A stretch of DNA of 64,000 nucleotides from Kitasatospora sp. SUK 42 (GTDB lineage Bacteria > Actinomycetota > Actinomycetes > Streptomycetales > Streptomycetaceae): the NCBI RefSeq assembly GCF_015776785.2, contig NZ_LFMD02000007.1, positions 186,001 to 250,000 of the forward strand. The letters run 5' to 3'. This document shows, one piece after another, positions 24,822 through 34,362 of the stretch; position 1 is the first letter of the stretch, and each line of letters starts with the position of its first letter. The position numbers and the translations under genes were made by a program. The notes beneath the pieces are model-generated. The model ran no database searches and was not told where the DNA came from. It saw only the letters and a program-made list of their open reading frames with translations.

Positions 24822-27800
24822 GCCTCCACCACCAGGGCGACGGTCGGGGCGTACTGGCAGCGGCCGAACCACATGACCTTGGCGAGGGCCCAGTACGAAC
24901 CCGGGTCGGTGGACTCGGGGGCGGTGATGTCGAAGTTCACGGTCACAGCCGAGTCGGCGGGGACGGTGAAGCCTCGGACGGGGTCGGCGATGGCCTCCCA
25001 GGTACCCCACGGGGAGACCAGCTGCAACTCGCCCCGGATCTCGCCTCGGGTGCGGTTGGTGAGGGCGAGGGAGAGGGTCACCTGACTGCCGGGGGTGAGG
25101 CGGAGCGTCTCAACGGATACGTCGACGGAGAGGCCGGTGTCGCGGCCGGTGGTGGCCTTGGTGCCCTGGGCGATTGTCCAGTCCTCGGGGGTGTCGCCGG
25201 GGACGGGCAGCAGGTCGGGGAGGTCGCCGACGGCGATGGTGACCACGTCCTCGATCTGCTGGCCGTCGTGCGTCAGACGGACAGCGGCGAAGTGGAGGCC
25301 GGGTGCAACGTCCGTCGGCGGGGTGAGGGTGACGGGGAAGCGCAGGTGGCCGTCGGGTGCGAGCCGGTACGGGCGGCTGCCGAGGCTGGTCGACCAGCCC
25401 TCGGGCGGCAGGACGACGGCCGTGCCCTCGACGGCGGCGTCGCGGAGCTGCGAGGAGAGGGCGACGGAGAGGGATACCGGCTCCCCCACCGTCCGCAGCA
25501 GCCCGGGCGAGGCGCCGACGGACACGGGCAGGTAGCCGAGCGGGGCCGGGCCGCGGTTGTGCAGCCAGTAGCGGGCGTGGACGGGCTGGGCCGGTTCGGC
25601 GATCGGGCCGAGGTCCACTTCAGCGGTCGGAGCAGTGACGGCCGGGGCCGCGAGCAGGGTGGCGATCTGTGAGCCGGCGAGGTCGAGCTGCTCGATCGAG
25701 ACACCCAGCGGGCGCTCCAGCAGGTCGGCGGGCCGGAGATCGCTCAGCGCGAGGGCGCCGCCGAGCTGGACGGTACGCCCGAGGCCGGTGGACTCGACCA
25801 GCCGGACGGTGAGGTCGCTCCCACCGGATGAGGCCGAGCCGTGGGCGATCGGGTTGCCGGCCGGCTTGAGGGCGCCGAGCAGGACCTCGCGCTGGGGCTC
25901 GACCCGCAGCCAGGAGAGGGTGGACGGGAGCGGGCCGTCCTGGGCAGAAGCGATCCGTGCGTACAGCGGGTGGTTGAACTCCTGGCCCTGGGCGGGCAGC
26001 GTCTGGTCCCGCCAGTCGCCGTTGCCGCCGACCAGCGCGTAGGTGAACTCGTGCGTCCAGTGCTGGAGTTGGAACGAGGCGCCGTCCGGCAGGGTGCGCC
26101 GGGGCGGGTCGATCCAGACGCCCGAGGGCCAGCCGGTGCAGGAGCGCATCAGGGACAGGTGCAGCGCGCCGGTGGCGTCCACGGCGAAGCCGGGCAGGCC
26201 GTAGCTGAGCAACGCCACGGTGTGGTCGGCGAGTTGGTCCGCGACCGGCGACGGGCAGACGGCGGTGAGACGGGCGTCGGCGAGGTCGTCGACCAGCGCG
26301 GAGGCCTCGGACACGACCACGGCGGGGATCGCCCGAAGGTCGCGCAGGTCCGCGTCGGGCCGCCAGACCTCGGCGAGCGGGGTGAGGGCCGGCACCCACA
26401 CCGCGCCGTGCGCCTTGAGCGCGGTCGCGTACTCCTCCCCCGCGCGCTCGATCAACTCCCGCGCCGCCTCGTTGACTTCCGGACCACCGACGACGATCCG
26501 GAAGTCGGGCAGGTTGGAGTCGACGTCCAGCCAGCCGTACCGCGCCCAGTCGGCGCCCGAGGTGGTGGCGGTGACGCCGACCCGGGCGAGCGCGACGACC
26601 AGCGGCCGGGCGTCGGCGGCGTCGTCCAGCGTCGGCACGACGACCTCGGCCACGCCCAGGGCGCGGGAGCCGACCACCGTGCCCGCCGGGTCGGTCAGCT
26701 CGACCCGTGCGGTGGCGCCGAGGCCGAACCAGGTGTTGGCCGGGTTGTCCAACGTCCAGGGCGCCTCCGCCGAGTCGACGTCCGGCATGGCGAAGCCGCG
26801 TCCGACGACCGCTCCCGCGACCTCGCTGACCGGCAGACCGCCGGGGACGTCGACCGGGAAGCGCAGCCGCAGCAGCCGGTCGGCGCCGGAGTAGTCGACG
26901 ACCTTGGTCCGGCAGTCGACCCGGTCCAGGCCGCGCCAGAGCGTGACGGTCTGCTGGTAGCGGACCCCGTCGACCGCGCCGTCGATCACCAGCCGTTCGC
27001 CGAGCGGCCCGGTCTCGCGCCGGACCGTCCCGAAGCCCTCCCCGGAGCCGACCACGGGGCCGCTCGGCACCAGGTGCCACGGGCCCTCGCCGAAGTCGGG
27101 GTGCTGCGGGTACTCCTCGTACACGCGCAGTTCGTTGCCGATCCGGCCGTCCTGGATCAACTCCCGTTCGTGCAGCAGGTCGTACACCGAGGAGAGCCCG
27201 CCGCCGCGCGCCGGGTCGGCCGTCACCCGGTACCGGTCGCCCTCGATCGCGAAGCCCTCGGCCGCCGTCCAGGGGTCCTCGGCGGTGCCCTCGACCAGCC
27301 GCCAGGTGCTCCAGCCGAGCGCGGGAACGTCCGTGGCCAGGAAGCGCAGCGTCCCCCGGTCGACGGTGCACGAGACCGGGGTGCCGGAGGAGTCCAGGAC
27401 CCGCACCGACCGCGCACCGGGGGGCAGTTCGACCGACACCAGGTCCGTCCGGTCGAAGGACAGCGTGTTGGTCACCACGATCGCCGAGCCCTCGCCCGCC
27501 GTCGAGATCCTCGCCGTCAGCGCGTCCAGGGCCGTGTCCCGGACGGCGGAGGCCAGGTCGTACGCCTCCCGCCAGCCGCCGAGCAGGTCCAGGTACACCT
27601 GGTCGGACTCGGAGCCGGTGATCGCGTCGTGGTGTGCGCCGTAGGCGAGTTGGCGCCACACCTTGTCGAGTGCGGCGGCCGGGTAGCGGCCCAGGCCGTG
27701 CACGGAGGCGAGGGTGGCGAGCTTCTCGGCGTCCACGGCCGCGACCTCGCCCGCCCGCCCAGCCTGCTTGGTGTCGATGTACGAGACGTCCTTGCCGGTG

Positions 27801-28999
27801 TACACCGGGTTCATGTCGCGGGTCTGCGGGCTGGGCCGGCGGCCGGTGGCGGCGAGTTCGGCGCGGACGGCGTCGAGGAAGTCGCGCGGGGTGGCGCAGA
27901 CGAAGCGCGGCCACAGGTACTTGGCGGCCCAGGAGCGGTGGATCTCGGTGACCCACTTGTTCGGCGGGGTGTAGTCCGTCCCGACCGGCAGCAGCAGGTT
28001 CTTTGTTGCCCCGACCGGCTTGAGCTTGCGGTACAGCTCGTACACGGCCTGCTCGGCGGTGGCGAGGTCCGGGGAGGAGTCCATCCACCAGCCGGCCGAG
28101 TAGTGGTGCGGCATGTAGTGGGTGAGCACGCCCTCGCCGCCGGGGGCGATCCACTCGAACTCGCTCGGGAACTGCATCACCCGGGCGTCGTCCTTGGCCT
28201 CGCGGAAGTTCTTCTGGATCGGGCCCCACTGGTGGAACGGGCCGCGCGCCCAGGCGCTGCCGGTGAGGCCGGCCGCGGCGAGGTGGCCGGGGAACTGCGG
28301 GTCGTGGCCGAACACGTCGAGCTGCCAGGCGGTTTGCGGGTCGCCGCCGAGGATGTCGCGCTGGTAGCCGATGCCGTAGACGAGGTTGCGGATGGTCGTC
28401 TCGGCGCCGGTGAGGTTGGTGTTGGGCTCGTTGTAGGTGCCGCCGACGAGTTCGACCTGGCCGCGCTCCATCAGCAGCCGCAGGGTTTCGCGGCGCTCCG
28501 GGTGTTGGTCGAAGTACGGCTTCAGGTAGTCGACTTCGGCGAGGACGAACTTGTACACCGGGTCGCGCAGGGCGAGGTCCATGTGGGCGTCGACGAGGGC
28601 GAAGCCGTTGCGCTCCCACAGGGGCCGGGTGGTGGCGTCGGCGGAGAGCAGCTCCCAGGGGGAGGTGTAGGCGGCCTGGGTGTTCCACCAGACCGGGTCG
28701 TAGTGGAAGTGGGAGACCAGGAACATCGTCCAGCCGGGCTCCGCGACCTCCACCAGTGCCTCGACCGAGCAGGCGTCCGCGCTGACGGTGACGGGCAGGT
28801 GGTCGCCGGGGCGGGCGCCGGTGATCTCCAGCGGGACTTCGACCAGCCCCGTGCCGGTCGCCTCGCCGTGAACGCCCGCTCCGGTGACGGTGATCCGGGC
28901 GGGCGGGCCCTCGACCGTCACCCGCAGCAGCTGGCGCGGGGCGTCCTCGGGTCCGGTGAACAGGTCGGTGCTCTCGACGGCGGTGATGGTGACCGACAC
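24818..28999 (-). CDS. GH38 alpha-mannosidase, large form, 1393 aa
   Basis: The zinc motif SHFHYDPVWW (His99, Asp101) and the nucleophile motif WQLDVFGHDPQFPG (Asp228) identify family GH38, supported by YGAHHDAITGSE further on. A C-terminal NEW3-like beta domain (about 1240-1390, LTNRTRGEIRGELQL and SAVTVNFDITAPESTDPGSYWALAKV) extends it beyond the usual 900-1050 residues. There is no signal peptide, so it should trim imported oligosaccharides in the cytoplasm. GTG 28999 has AAAGGAA upstream. It lies 32 bases behind the GH85 gene and is coupled to the DUF7158 gene, forming a leftward operon. Confidence 0.92.
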   Translation of the reverse strand: MSVTITAVESTDLFTGPEDAPRQLLRVTVEGPPARITVTGAGVHGEATGTGLVEVPLEITGARPGDHLPVTVSADACSVEALVEVAEPGWTMFLVSHFHYDPVWWNTQAAYTSPWELLSADATTRPLWERNGFALVDAHMDLALRDPVYKFVLAEVDYLKPYFDQHPERRETLRLLMERGQVELVGGTYNEPNTNLTGAETTIRNLVYGIGYQRDILGGDPQTAWQLDVFGHDPQFPGHLAAAGLTGSAWARGPFHQWGPIQKNFREAKDDARVMQFPSEFEWIAPGGEGVLTHYMPHHYSAGWWMDSSPDLATAEQAVYELYRKLKPVGATKNLLLPVGTDYTPPNKWVTEIHRSWAAKYLWPRFVCATPRDFLDAVRAELAATGRRPSPQTRDMNPVYTGKDVSYIDTKQAGRAGEVAAVDAEKLATLASVHGLGRYPAAALDKVWRQLAYGAHHDAITGSESDQVYLDLLGGWREAYDLASAVRDTALDALTARISTAGEGSAIVVTNTLSFDRTDLVSVELPPGARSVRVLDSSGTPVSCTVDRGTLRFLATDVPALGWSTWRLVEGTAEDPWTAAEGFAIEGDRYRVTADPARGGGLSSVYDLLHERELIQDGRIGNELRVYEEYPQHPDFGEGPWHLVPSGPVVGSGEGFGTVRRETGPLGERLVIDGAVDGVRYQQTVTLWRGLDRVDCRTKVVDYSGADRLLRLRFPVDVPGGLPVSEVAGAVVGRGFAMPDVDSAEAPWTLDNPANTWFGLGATARVELTDPAGTVVGSRALGVAEVVVPTLDDAADARPLVVALARVGVTATTSGADWARYGWLDVDSNLPDFRIVVGGPEVNEAARELIERAGEEYATALKAHGAVWVPALTPLAEVWRPDADLRDLRAIPAVVVSEASALVDDLADARLTAVCPSPVADQLADHTVALLSYGLPGFAVDATGALHLSLMRSCTGWPSGVWIDPPRRTLPDGASFQLQHWTHEFTYALVGGNGDWRDQTLPAQGQEFNHPLYARIASAQDGPLPSTLSWLRVEPQREVLLGALKPAGNPIAHGSASSGGSDLTVRLVESTGLGRTVQLGGALALSDLRPADLLERPLGVSIEQLDLAGSQIATLLAAPAVTAPTAEVDLGPIAEPAQPVHARYWLHNRGPAPLGYLPVSVGASPGLLRTVGEPVSLSVALSSQLRDAAVEGTAVVLPPEGWSTSLGSRPYRLAPDGHLRFPVTLTPPTDVAPGLHFAAVRLTHDGQQIEDVVTIAVGDLPDLLPVPGDTPEDWTIAQGTKATTGRDTGLSVDVSVETLRLTPGSQVTLSLALTNRTRGEIRGELQLVSPWGTWEAIADPVRGFTVPADSAVTVNFDITAPESTDPGSYWALAKVMWFGRCQYAPTVALVVEA

Positions 29000-29031
29000 G
29001 GGGTGGTTCCTTTCCGAAGTGGGGTGCGGGA

Positions 29032-31467
29032 CTACGCGCCCCAGGCCTCGAACTCGTAGATGCGGGCGGCCGGATCGGTGTTCTGGGTGGGCTTGGTGAT
29101 GACCAGCCGGACGTAGCGGGCGGTGGTGTTCACCGGGTGGGTGGTGGTGCCCGCGGTGTTGCCGGTCACGTCGGCGACCGTCGTCCAGGGGTCGGTGGGG
29201 TTGGAGCGGACCTGGACGGAGAAGTCGCGGGTGTTGTACGCGGCGCTCTCGCCGCCCGCCTGGGCGTGCTTGACCACGAACTTGGACAGTCGCTTCGCCG
29301 AACCGAGGTCCACCTCAAGCCACTTGGCCGAGGTCAGGGTGCACCACTTGTCGCTCGTCCCGCCGCTGACGCTGCCGTTGACGGCCTTGGACGGGCCCTC
29401 GTCGGCGTTGCACTGGCCGGAGGCGGTGGCCGGGCGGTTGAGCGCCAGGTTGGTCGAGGTCGACGGGCTTCCGTTCCAACTCACCGTGGTGGAAGCGGAA
29501 GTGGAGCGTCCATAGGTGGTGGACACCGCCTCGACGTCCAGCGTGGTGCTGGTCTCGGCGCCGGCCCGGTCGAGCCGTCCGACGAAGTAGGCGTCGTTGG
29601 GCGTGGCGCCCAGGAAGGTCCGGCTGCCGTCCGCGTTGCGCCGGTACACCTCGTAGTGGTGGACGTTGCCGCCGGGCGCGGCCGTCCAGGACAGCCGCAG
29701 GGACTGGCTGGAGCCGGGCGTCACGTCGCTGGCACCCAGGACGGTCAGCCCGCCCGGTGCGGCCGGGGTCTCCGTCGTGCCGTCGTAAAGGGCGACCTGG
29801 CCGACCCGCAGGTCGTACGCGGGGTCGCTGCCGGCCACCTGGAGGCCGATCTGGGCGATGGTGCGGCCGGCGTACGGCGAGAGGTCGAGCGTGTGGCGCT
29901 CCCAGCCGGTGCCGGAGTCGGCGCCGACGTCCAGGGTGGTGAAGCTGCCCGGAGCGTCGGTGAAGGAGACGGCGGCCTTGAGCTTGGTGGGCCCGGCGGC
30001 CGGGGTCTTGGTGACCAGGTCGAGCTTGGTCGTCGCCGTGACCGGCAGGCTGGTCTCGTACAGCCGCACGGTGTTGGTGGCGTCCAGGGTGCCGGTCAGC
30101 CGCAGCGAGGAGCCGCCCTGGTAGGAGTCGGTGAAGTCGACGGACGGGCTGAGCCTGCTTCCGGCCGAGTCGACCACCCAGCGGTAGGTCGGCGGGACGT
30201 CCTGGAGCGAGAGGTTGTTCCAGCCGCCGGTGGCGACCCGGGTGCCGGCCGCGTTGTAGAAGTCGCCCTGGCCGGTGTTGAAGTTGGTGACGAAGGGCTT
30301 GGCGGTGATCGGCGAGGACTCGGCGACGTACCCGGCCAGGCCGGGCCAGCCGGACGAGAGGTCGATCCGCGAGGGGTCGCCGTTGGCGCCGACCCAGTAG
30401 CGGGAGTCCTTGGCGTAGAAGTCGGCGCGGTCGGTGGCGGACTTCCACGTCCACTCGGGCCGGTAGAGGCCGAGCGAGGTGGTGTGCGGCTTGCCGGGCG
30501 GGAAGAGGGTGTTCCAGCCGACGGAGGTGTTGTAGCCGTTGGCCTCGGTGTCGATGCCGGAGTACAGCTCGTACTCGCTGCGGCCGAGTTGCCGGGCGAG
30601 CGTCCGGGAGGAGTTCAGGCCGCCGGCCGTCCAGTCGAAGTTGAGGAACATCGAGTCCGAGGTGCGCTTCGAACCGTCCTGGAGGAAGGGCGAGTTGGCC
30701 GAGGTGAGGGCGTTCTGCCAGTTGACCGCGCCGGAGGCGGTCATGGCGTCGTACCACATGAAGTCGGTGCCGCTCTGCGCCTTGGTGTACTGCATCAGGT
30801 TGCGCAGCTCGGTCGCGAGGGCCTGGTCGCCTCCGCCGGTCTCCTGGTTGATGAACCAGCCGTCGAAGCCGTAGTACTGGGCGGCCTGGGCGAGCTTGTC
30901 GGCGACGGGGTAGCGGTTGCCGGACTTCTGGACGAAGTCGCGCACCCACTGGAGCTGGCCGCCGTACGCGGCGGGCGGGAAGAAGACGGTGCCGTAGACC
31001 TTGACGCCGTTGCGGTGGGCGGCGTCGATGACGGTCGGGTTGGGCGCGAGGATCAGGCCCTCGCCGGCCGAGCCGCCCCAGAACACCAGCTTGTCGACGT
31101 ACTGCCAGTAGCCGAAGGCGTAGTAGTTCGGGTCGGCGGAGCCCTGGGAGGGGTTGTTGGAGGTGGGCCCGAAGGAGACCAGCGAGGCTATCCTCCCCTC
31201 GCCGGTGCGGGCGTTGGGGTTGGCCGCGAGGGCGGGGTCGGCGGTGCGCGGCTGGAGCGGGACGCGGGAACGGTTGAACCGGGCGTCCGGGTCGGTGGCC
31301 GGGTCCCAGTTCAGGATGGTGTTGGGGTACCAGTACGAGGCGTAGGGCTGGGTGCCCGAAGCCGCGGCGGCCACGGCCGGGGAAGGTGCGGCGTGGGCCG
31401 GGGTTACGGCGCCCAGCGCGGCCGTCGCGAGGGCGGCGCTGAGCAGCAGGGGGAGGCGTCGTGACAT
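29032..31467 (-). CDS. Secreted GH85 endo-beta-N-acetylglucosaminidase with F5/8-type C-terminal domain
   Basis: The 811-residue protein has a signal peptide (cleavage after AHA, about 26) and a GH85 barrel. The catalytic motif YYGFDGWFINQET gives Asn207 and Glu209, the oxazoline-stabilising and acid/base residues of this family. GH85 enzymes cleave the GlcNAc-GlcNAc bond of high-mannose N-glycans. After a galactose-binding-like and a fibronectin-like segment, residues about 670-811 form a discoidin/CBM32 module (NLALNRPATASGQC... RYVRLVITK...IYEFEAWG). It has no sortase signal, so it is freely secreted. It is first in the leftward operon, with a promoter and a LacI-type operator at 31652-31680. 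Confidence 0.92.
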   Translation of the reverse strand: MSRRLPLLLSAALATAALGAVTPAHAAPSPAVAAAASGTQPYASYWYPNTILNWDPATDPDARFNRSRVPLQPRTADPALAANPNARTGEGRIASLVSFGPTSNNPSQGSADPNYYAFGYWQYVDKLVFWGGSAGEGLILAPNPTVIDAAHRNGVKVYGTVFFPPAAYGGQLQWVRDFVQKSGNRYPVADKLAQAAQYYGFDGWFINQETGGGDQALATELRNLMQYTKAQSGTDFMWYDAMTASGAVNWQNALTSANSPFLQDGSKRTSDSMFLNFDWTAGGLNSSRTLARQLGRSEYELYSGIDTEANGYNTSVGWNTLFPPGKPHTTSLGLYRPEWTWKSATDRADFYAKDSRYWVGANGDPSRIDLSSGWPGLAGYVAESSPITAKPFVTNFNTGQGDFYNAAGTRVATGGWNNLSLQDVPPTYRWVVDSAGSRLSPSVDFTDSYQGGSSLRLTGTLDATNTVRLYETSLPVTATTKLDLVTKTPAAGPTKLKAAVSFTDAPGSFTTLDVGADSGTGWERHTLDLSPYAGRTIAQIGLQVAGSDPAYDLRVGQVALYDGTTETPAAPGGLTVLGASDVTPGSSQSLRLSWTAAPGGNVHHYEVYRRNADGSRTFLGATPNDAYFVGRLDRAGAETSTTLDVEAVSTTYGRSTSASTTVSWNGSPSTSTNLALNRPATASGQCNADEGPSKAVNGSVSGGTSDKWCTLTSAKWLEVDLGSAKRLSKFVVKHAQAGGESAAYNTRDFSVQVRSNPTDPWTTVADVTGNTAGTTTHPVNTTARYVRLVITKPTQNTDPAARIYEFEAWGA

Positions 31468-31651
31468 GCGATGGCTCCGATCGAGCGGAGGAGGGTGGGG
31501 CGGGCCCGCCGTCGTGGGCGGGGCCCGGGTGCATGCGGGCGTGCCGGTGCTGAACCGAGCGGACCGGGGTGCTCGCCGCCGCGCGGCGGCGGGTCGGCGA
31601 GGCCGGGTGGGGGCGGCGAAGCGCGCCGAACGGGAGCCGCTCGGCGCTGCG

Positions 31652-31680
31652 AGGCTAAACCGGTTCAGAAGCACTGTCAA
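31652..31680 (-). promoter_or_regulatory. Promoter of the GH85 operon
   Basis: On the minus strand a perfect TTGACA (31675-31680) is followed after 17 bases by TAGCCT (31652-31657). The -35 box is consensus and the -10 is weak. The operator palindrome fills most of the spacer. Confidence 0.65.
31655..31668. promoter_or_regulatory. LacI-type operator, site 1
   Basis: CTAAACCGGTTCAG is a 14-bp palindrome with one mismatched pair around the CG centre typical of LacI/GalR operators. It lies between the -35 and -10 boxes of the GH85 promoter and matches site 2 at 32809 in 12 of 14 bases. Confidence 0.75.
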
Positions 31681-31727
31681 CGATCCGCGCAGCAATCACC
31701 CACCCGGGCGAACCGCGGCAACGAAAC

Positions 31728-32750
31728 TCAACCAGCCGGGGGCGGTGAGGTGGACTCCCGTACGGTCAGCCGGGGCGTGGGCATCTGCAGGTCGCGCCCC
31801 GGCCCGGCCTCGTCCAGCGCCTCCAGCAGGCTGTGCGCGACCTGCTCGCCGAGCGCGAAGGTGTCCCGGCTCAGCGCGGTCAGCGGCGGGTGCACGATCC
31901 GGGCGAGCACCGAGTCGTCGAAGGAGACGATGGACAGCTCGCCCGGCACCGCGACGCCCATCTCCCCCGCCACCCCGAGCCCGGCGACGGCCATCACGTC
32001 GCTGTCGTAGACGATCGCGGTGGGCCTCCTGGGCCGGGAGAGCAGCGTACGGGTGGCCGCCGCGCCCTCGGCGTCGCTGAAGTCGGTGGGCACCGACACC
32101 GCCTCCTCCAGCCCGAGCCGGCGCGAGGCGTCGCGCAGCGCCCGGATCCGCCGCTGGGTGTGCTGGAAGTGCGGCAGCCCGGCCAGGTGGGCGATCCGGC
32201 GGTGCCCGATGGCGGCCAGGTAGTCGACGATGGAGAGCATCGCCTCCCGGTCGTCGGCCCAGATCCGCAGCTGGTTGCCGCCCTTGCCGGGCCCGCCCAG
32301 CACGACCGCGGGCAGCCCGAGTTCGTCCAGGACGGGCAGTCGCGGGTCCCTGACCTGGAGGTCCACCAGGATGAAGCCGTCCACCCGGTGCTCGGAGGCC
32401 CAGCGCCGGTAGACCTCGATCTCGGCGGCGGTGTCCTCGACCACCATCAGGTGCAGCGCGACGGAGCTGGCCGAGAGCACCGCCTGGAGGCCGGAGAGCA
32501 GTTGGCTGAAGAACGGCTCGACGCCGATGGTGCGGGCCGGGCGGGCGATCACCAGGCCGACGGCGTCGGCCCGCGCCCCGCCGAGGGCGCGCGCGGCGCT
32601 GTGCGGGCGCCAGTTCATCTCCTCGGCGACCCGCAGGATCCGGGCCCTGGTCGCCTCGCTGACACCCGGGCGGCCGTTGAGCGCGAAGGACACCGCGCCC
32701 TTGGAGACACCGGCCTGGCGGGCGATGTCGGCGATCGTCGGTCTGCCCAC
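31728..32750 (-). CDS. LacI-family regulator of the N-glycan/mannoside locus
   Basis: The LacI HTH reads RPTIADIARQAGVSKGAVSFALNGRPGVS, with the hinge helix RPHSAARALGG. A periplasmic-binding-protein-like sensor domain follows, with RVDGFILVD, AIVYDSDVMAVAG and SIVSFDDS. I prefer GTG 32750 (340 aa), since GAGGAG lies 9 bases upstream and the HTH begins at once; ATG 32774 adds 8 residues but has no ribosome site. It is transcribed leftward between the two arms of the locus. The two matching palindromes at 31655 and 32809 are its likely operators, with an imported mannoside or glycan as probable inducer (inference). Confidence 0.92.
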   Translation of the reverse strand: MGRPTIADIARQAGVSKGAVSFALNGRPGVSEATRARILRVAEEMNWRPHSAARALGGARADAVGLVIARPARTIGVEPFFSQLLSGLQAVLSASSVALHLMVVEDTAAEIEVYRRWASEHRVDGFILVDLQVRDPRLPVLDELGLPAVVLGGPGKGGNQLRIWADDREAMLSIVDYLAAIGHRRIAHLAGLPHFQHTQRRIRALRDASRRLGLEEAVSVPTDFSDAEGAAATRTLLSRPRRPTAIVYDSDVMAVAGLGVAGEMGVAVPGELSIVSFDDSVLARIVHPPLTALSRDTFALGEQVAHSLLEALDEAGPGRDLQMPTPRLTVRESTSPPPAG

Positions 32751-32767
32751 AGGATCCGACTCCTCTC

Positions 32768-32797
32768 TTGACATCCAAGTTTAGGCGGGAGCATAGT
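32768..32797 (+). promoter_or_regulatory. Promoter of the transporter operon
   Basis: TTGACA at 32768-32773, an 18-base spacer and CATAGT at 32792-32797. The expected transcription start near 32804 lies directly before the operator at 32809, so a bound repressor would block initiation. The promoter overlaps the alternative upstream start of the LacI gene. Confidence 0.65.
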
Positions 32798-32808
32798 CCC
32801 TGCCATAG

Positions 32809-32822
32809 CTAGACCGGTTTAG
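32809..32822. promoter_or_regulatory. LacI-type operator, site 2
   Basis: CTAGACCGGTTTAG has the same half-sites as the site before GH85 (consensus CTAAACCGGTTTAG) and one mismatched pair. It spans about +5 to +18 of the predicted transporter promoter. Confidence 0.75.
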
Positions 32823-32933
32823 TAAGCCAGGTTCTAAAACCCGGCACAACCCAAGAACACGCAAACCCCCGAACGCGCGAACCCCCCGAGCTCGGCACGA
32901 TCCCCCACCCACCCTCAGGTCCGGGAGACCCTC

Positions 32934-34223
32934 ATGCGAAGAATCTGGGCGGCACTGACGACGACGGCCATCACCGCCGCGGCCCTGACCGGCTGCGGAC
33001 TCGGATCCGGCGAGAGCAGGAACAGCGACAGCGTGGCGAGCGCGGCCGCCACCGGCGAGGTCAAGGGCAAGGTCTCGCTCCAGACCTGGTCGCTGAAGCC
33101 GAAGTTCACCGACTACATGCAGGGCGTGATCGACGGCTTCAAGAAGAAGTACCCCGGCGTCGAGGTCGAGTGGCTCGACCAGCCCGGCGAGGGCTACTCC
33201 GACAAGGTGCTCAGCCAGGCCGCCGCCGGCACCCTGCCCGACGTGGTCAACCTCCCGCCGGACTTCGCCTACCCGCTCGCCCGCAAGGACGTCCTGCTGG
33301 ACGTCGCCAAGGCCGACCCCAAGCTCTCCGACGAGTACGTGGCCGGCGGCGTGGAGGCCTACCGCTACAACGGCTACCAGGGCACCTTCGGCTACCCCTG
33401 GTACCTCAACACCGATGTGAACTACTGGAGCTCGGACCTCCTCACGAAGAACGGGCTGGACCCGAAGAAGCCCCCGGCCTCCCTGGACGAGCTGATCGCC
33501 CAGGCCCGGACGATGAAGGAGAAGTCCGGCGGCCAGGCCTACCTGATGAGCCGCAAGCCGGGCCTGGGCGACCTCTACAACATCGGCGTGAAGATCATGG
33601 CCGACGACGGCAAGTCCTTCACCTTCAACACCCCCGAGGCCGCCGCGCTGCTCGACAAGTACCGCGACGCCTTCAAGGACGGCCTGATGCCGAACGGAGT
33701 GCTGACCGACACCTACGCCGGCAACTCCAAGCTCTTCAGCTCCGGCACGGCGGCCTGGACCACCGGCGGCGGCAACTTCATCACCAGCCTCGCCACCGAC
33801 AACCCGACCCTCGCCCCGAAGGTCGTCGCCTCCCCCGCGATGGACACCCCGCCGCTGTACGTCCAGGGCCTGTCCATCCCGAAGAACACCAAGAACCCGG
33901 CCGCCGCGGTCGCCCTGGCCCGGTGGGTCACCAGCCCCGAGAACCAGGCCGCCTTCGCCCACCTGACCAGCGTCTTCCCGTCCACCAAGGCCTCCGCGGA
34001 CGACCCGTTCTTCAGCAAGAGCGACGGCACCAACGCGGGCGACGCCAAGGTGATCGCCTTCACCTCGCTCGCCAAGGCCAAGCTGATCCAGCCGGTCGAG
34101 GTGGACGACGCCATGGGCACGATCGTCAAGCAGCAGTTCGCGCTGGCCATCAGCGGCCAGACCAGCTCCAAGCAGGCGCTGGACACGGCCGTCGAGCAGT
34201 GCAACAAGCTGCTCAAGGGCTGA
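32934..34223 (+). CDS. ABC sugar-transport solute-binding lipoprotein
   Basis: A 429-residue family 1 extracellular binding protein. The signal peptide ends in the lipobox ALTGC, so Cys20 is lipidated and the protein sits on the outer face of the membrane. The mature part shows SLQTWSLKPKFTDYMQGVIDGF, YPGVEVEWLDQPG, and later FGYPWYLNTDVNYW, typical of CUT1 oligosaccharide-binding proteins. ATG 32934 has GGGAG upstream. It is the first gene of the rightward operon, with the promoter and operator at 32768-32822. The expected ligand is the glycan released by GH85. Confidence 0.93.
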   Translation: MRRIWAALTTTAITAAALTGCGLGSGESRNSDSVASAAATGEVKGKVSLQTWSLKPKFTDYMQGVIDGFKKKYPGVEVEWLDQPGEGYSDKVLSQAAAGTLPDVVNLPPDFAYPLARKDVLLDVAKADPKLSDEYVAGGVEAYRYNGYQGTFGYPWYLNTDVNYWSSDLLTKNGLDPKKPPASLDELIAQARTMKEKSGGQAYLMSRKPGLGDLYNIGVKIMADDGKSFTFNTPEAAALLDKYRDAFKDGLMPNGVLTDTYAGNSKLFSSGTAAWTTGGGNFITSLATDNPTLAPKVVASPAMDTPPLYVQGLSIPKNTKNPAAAVALARWVTSPENQAAFAHLTSVFPSTKASADDPFFSKSDGTNAGDAKVIAFTSLAKAKLIQPVEVDDAMGTIVKQQFALAISGQTSSKQALDTAVEQCNKLLKG

Positions 34224-34362
34224 CCCCCGCCCGCGACCTCGCCACCGCACCCGCGGAGTGCCGGCGGCGTACCGGCGAAGTACCGGTGAAGCGGCGGGTC
34301 TCCCCCGCCCGCCGCTCCCGGGAATGAACCGCACCACCCCCAGGCCCCAGGAAGGCAACCGC

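Noticed and set aside
25620..28688. A 1022-residue open frame on the minus strand in another frame of the GH38 gene
   Set aside because: It is Arg/Pro-rich low-complexity translation with no motifs, a shadow of high-GC codon bias.
25841..29059. A 1072-residue open frame antisense to the GH38 gene
   Set aside because: It is rich in Gly, Val, Arg and Asp without domains or a ribosome site; antisense shadow.
32750..32774. ATG 32774 as the LacI start
   Set aside because: No ribosome site precedes it and it overlaps the -35 box of the divergent promoter; GTG 32750 has GAGGAG. Kept only as an alternative.
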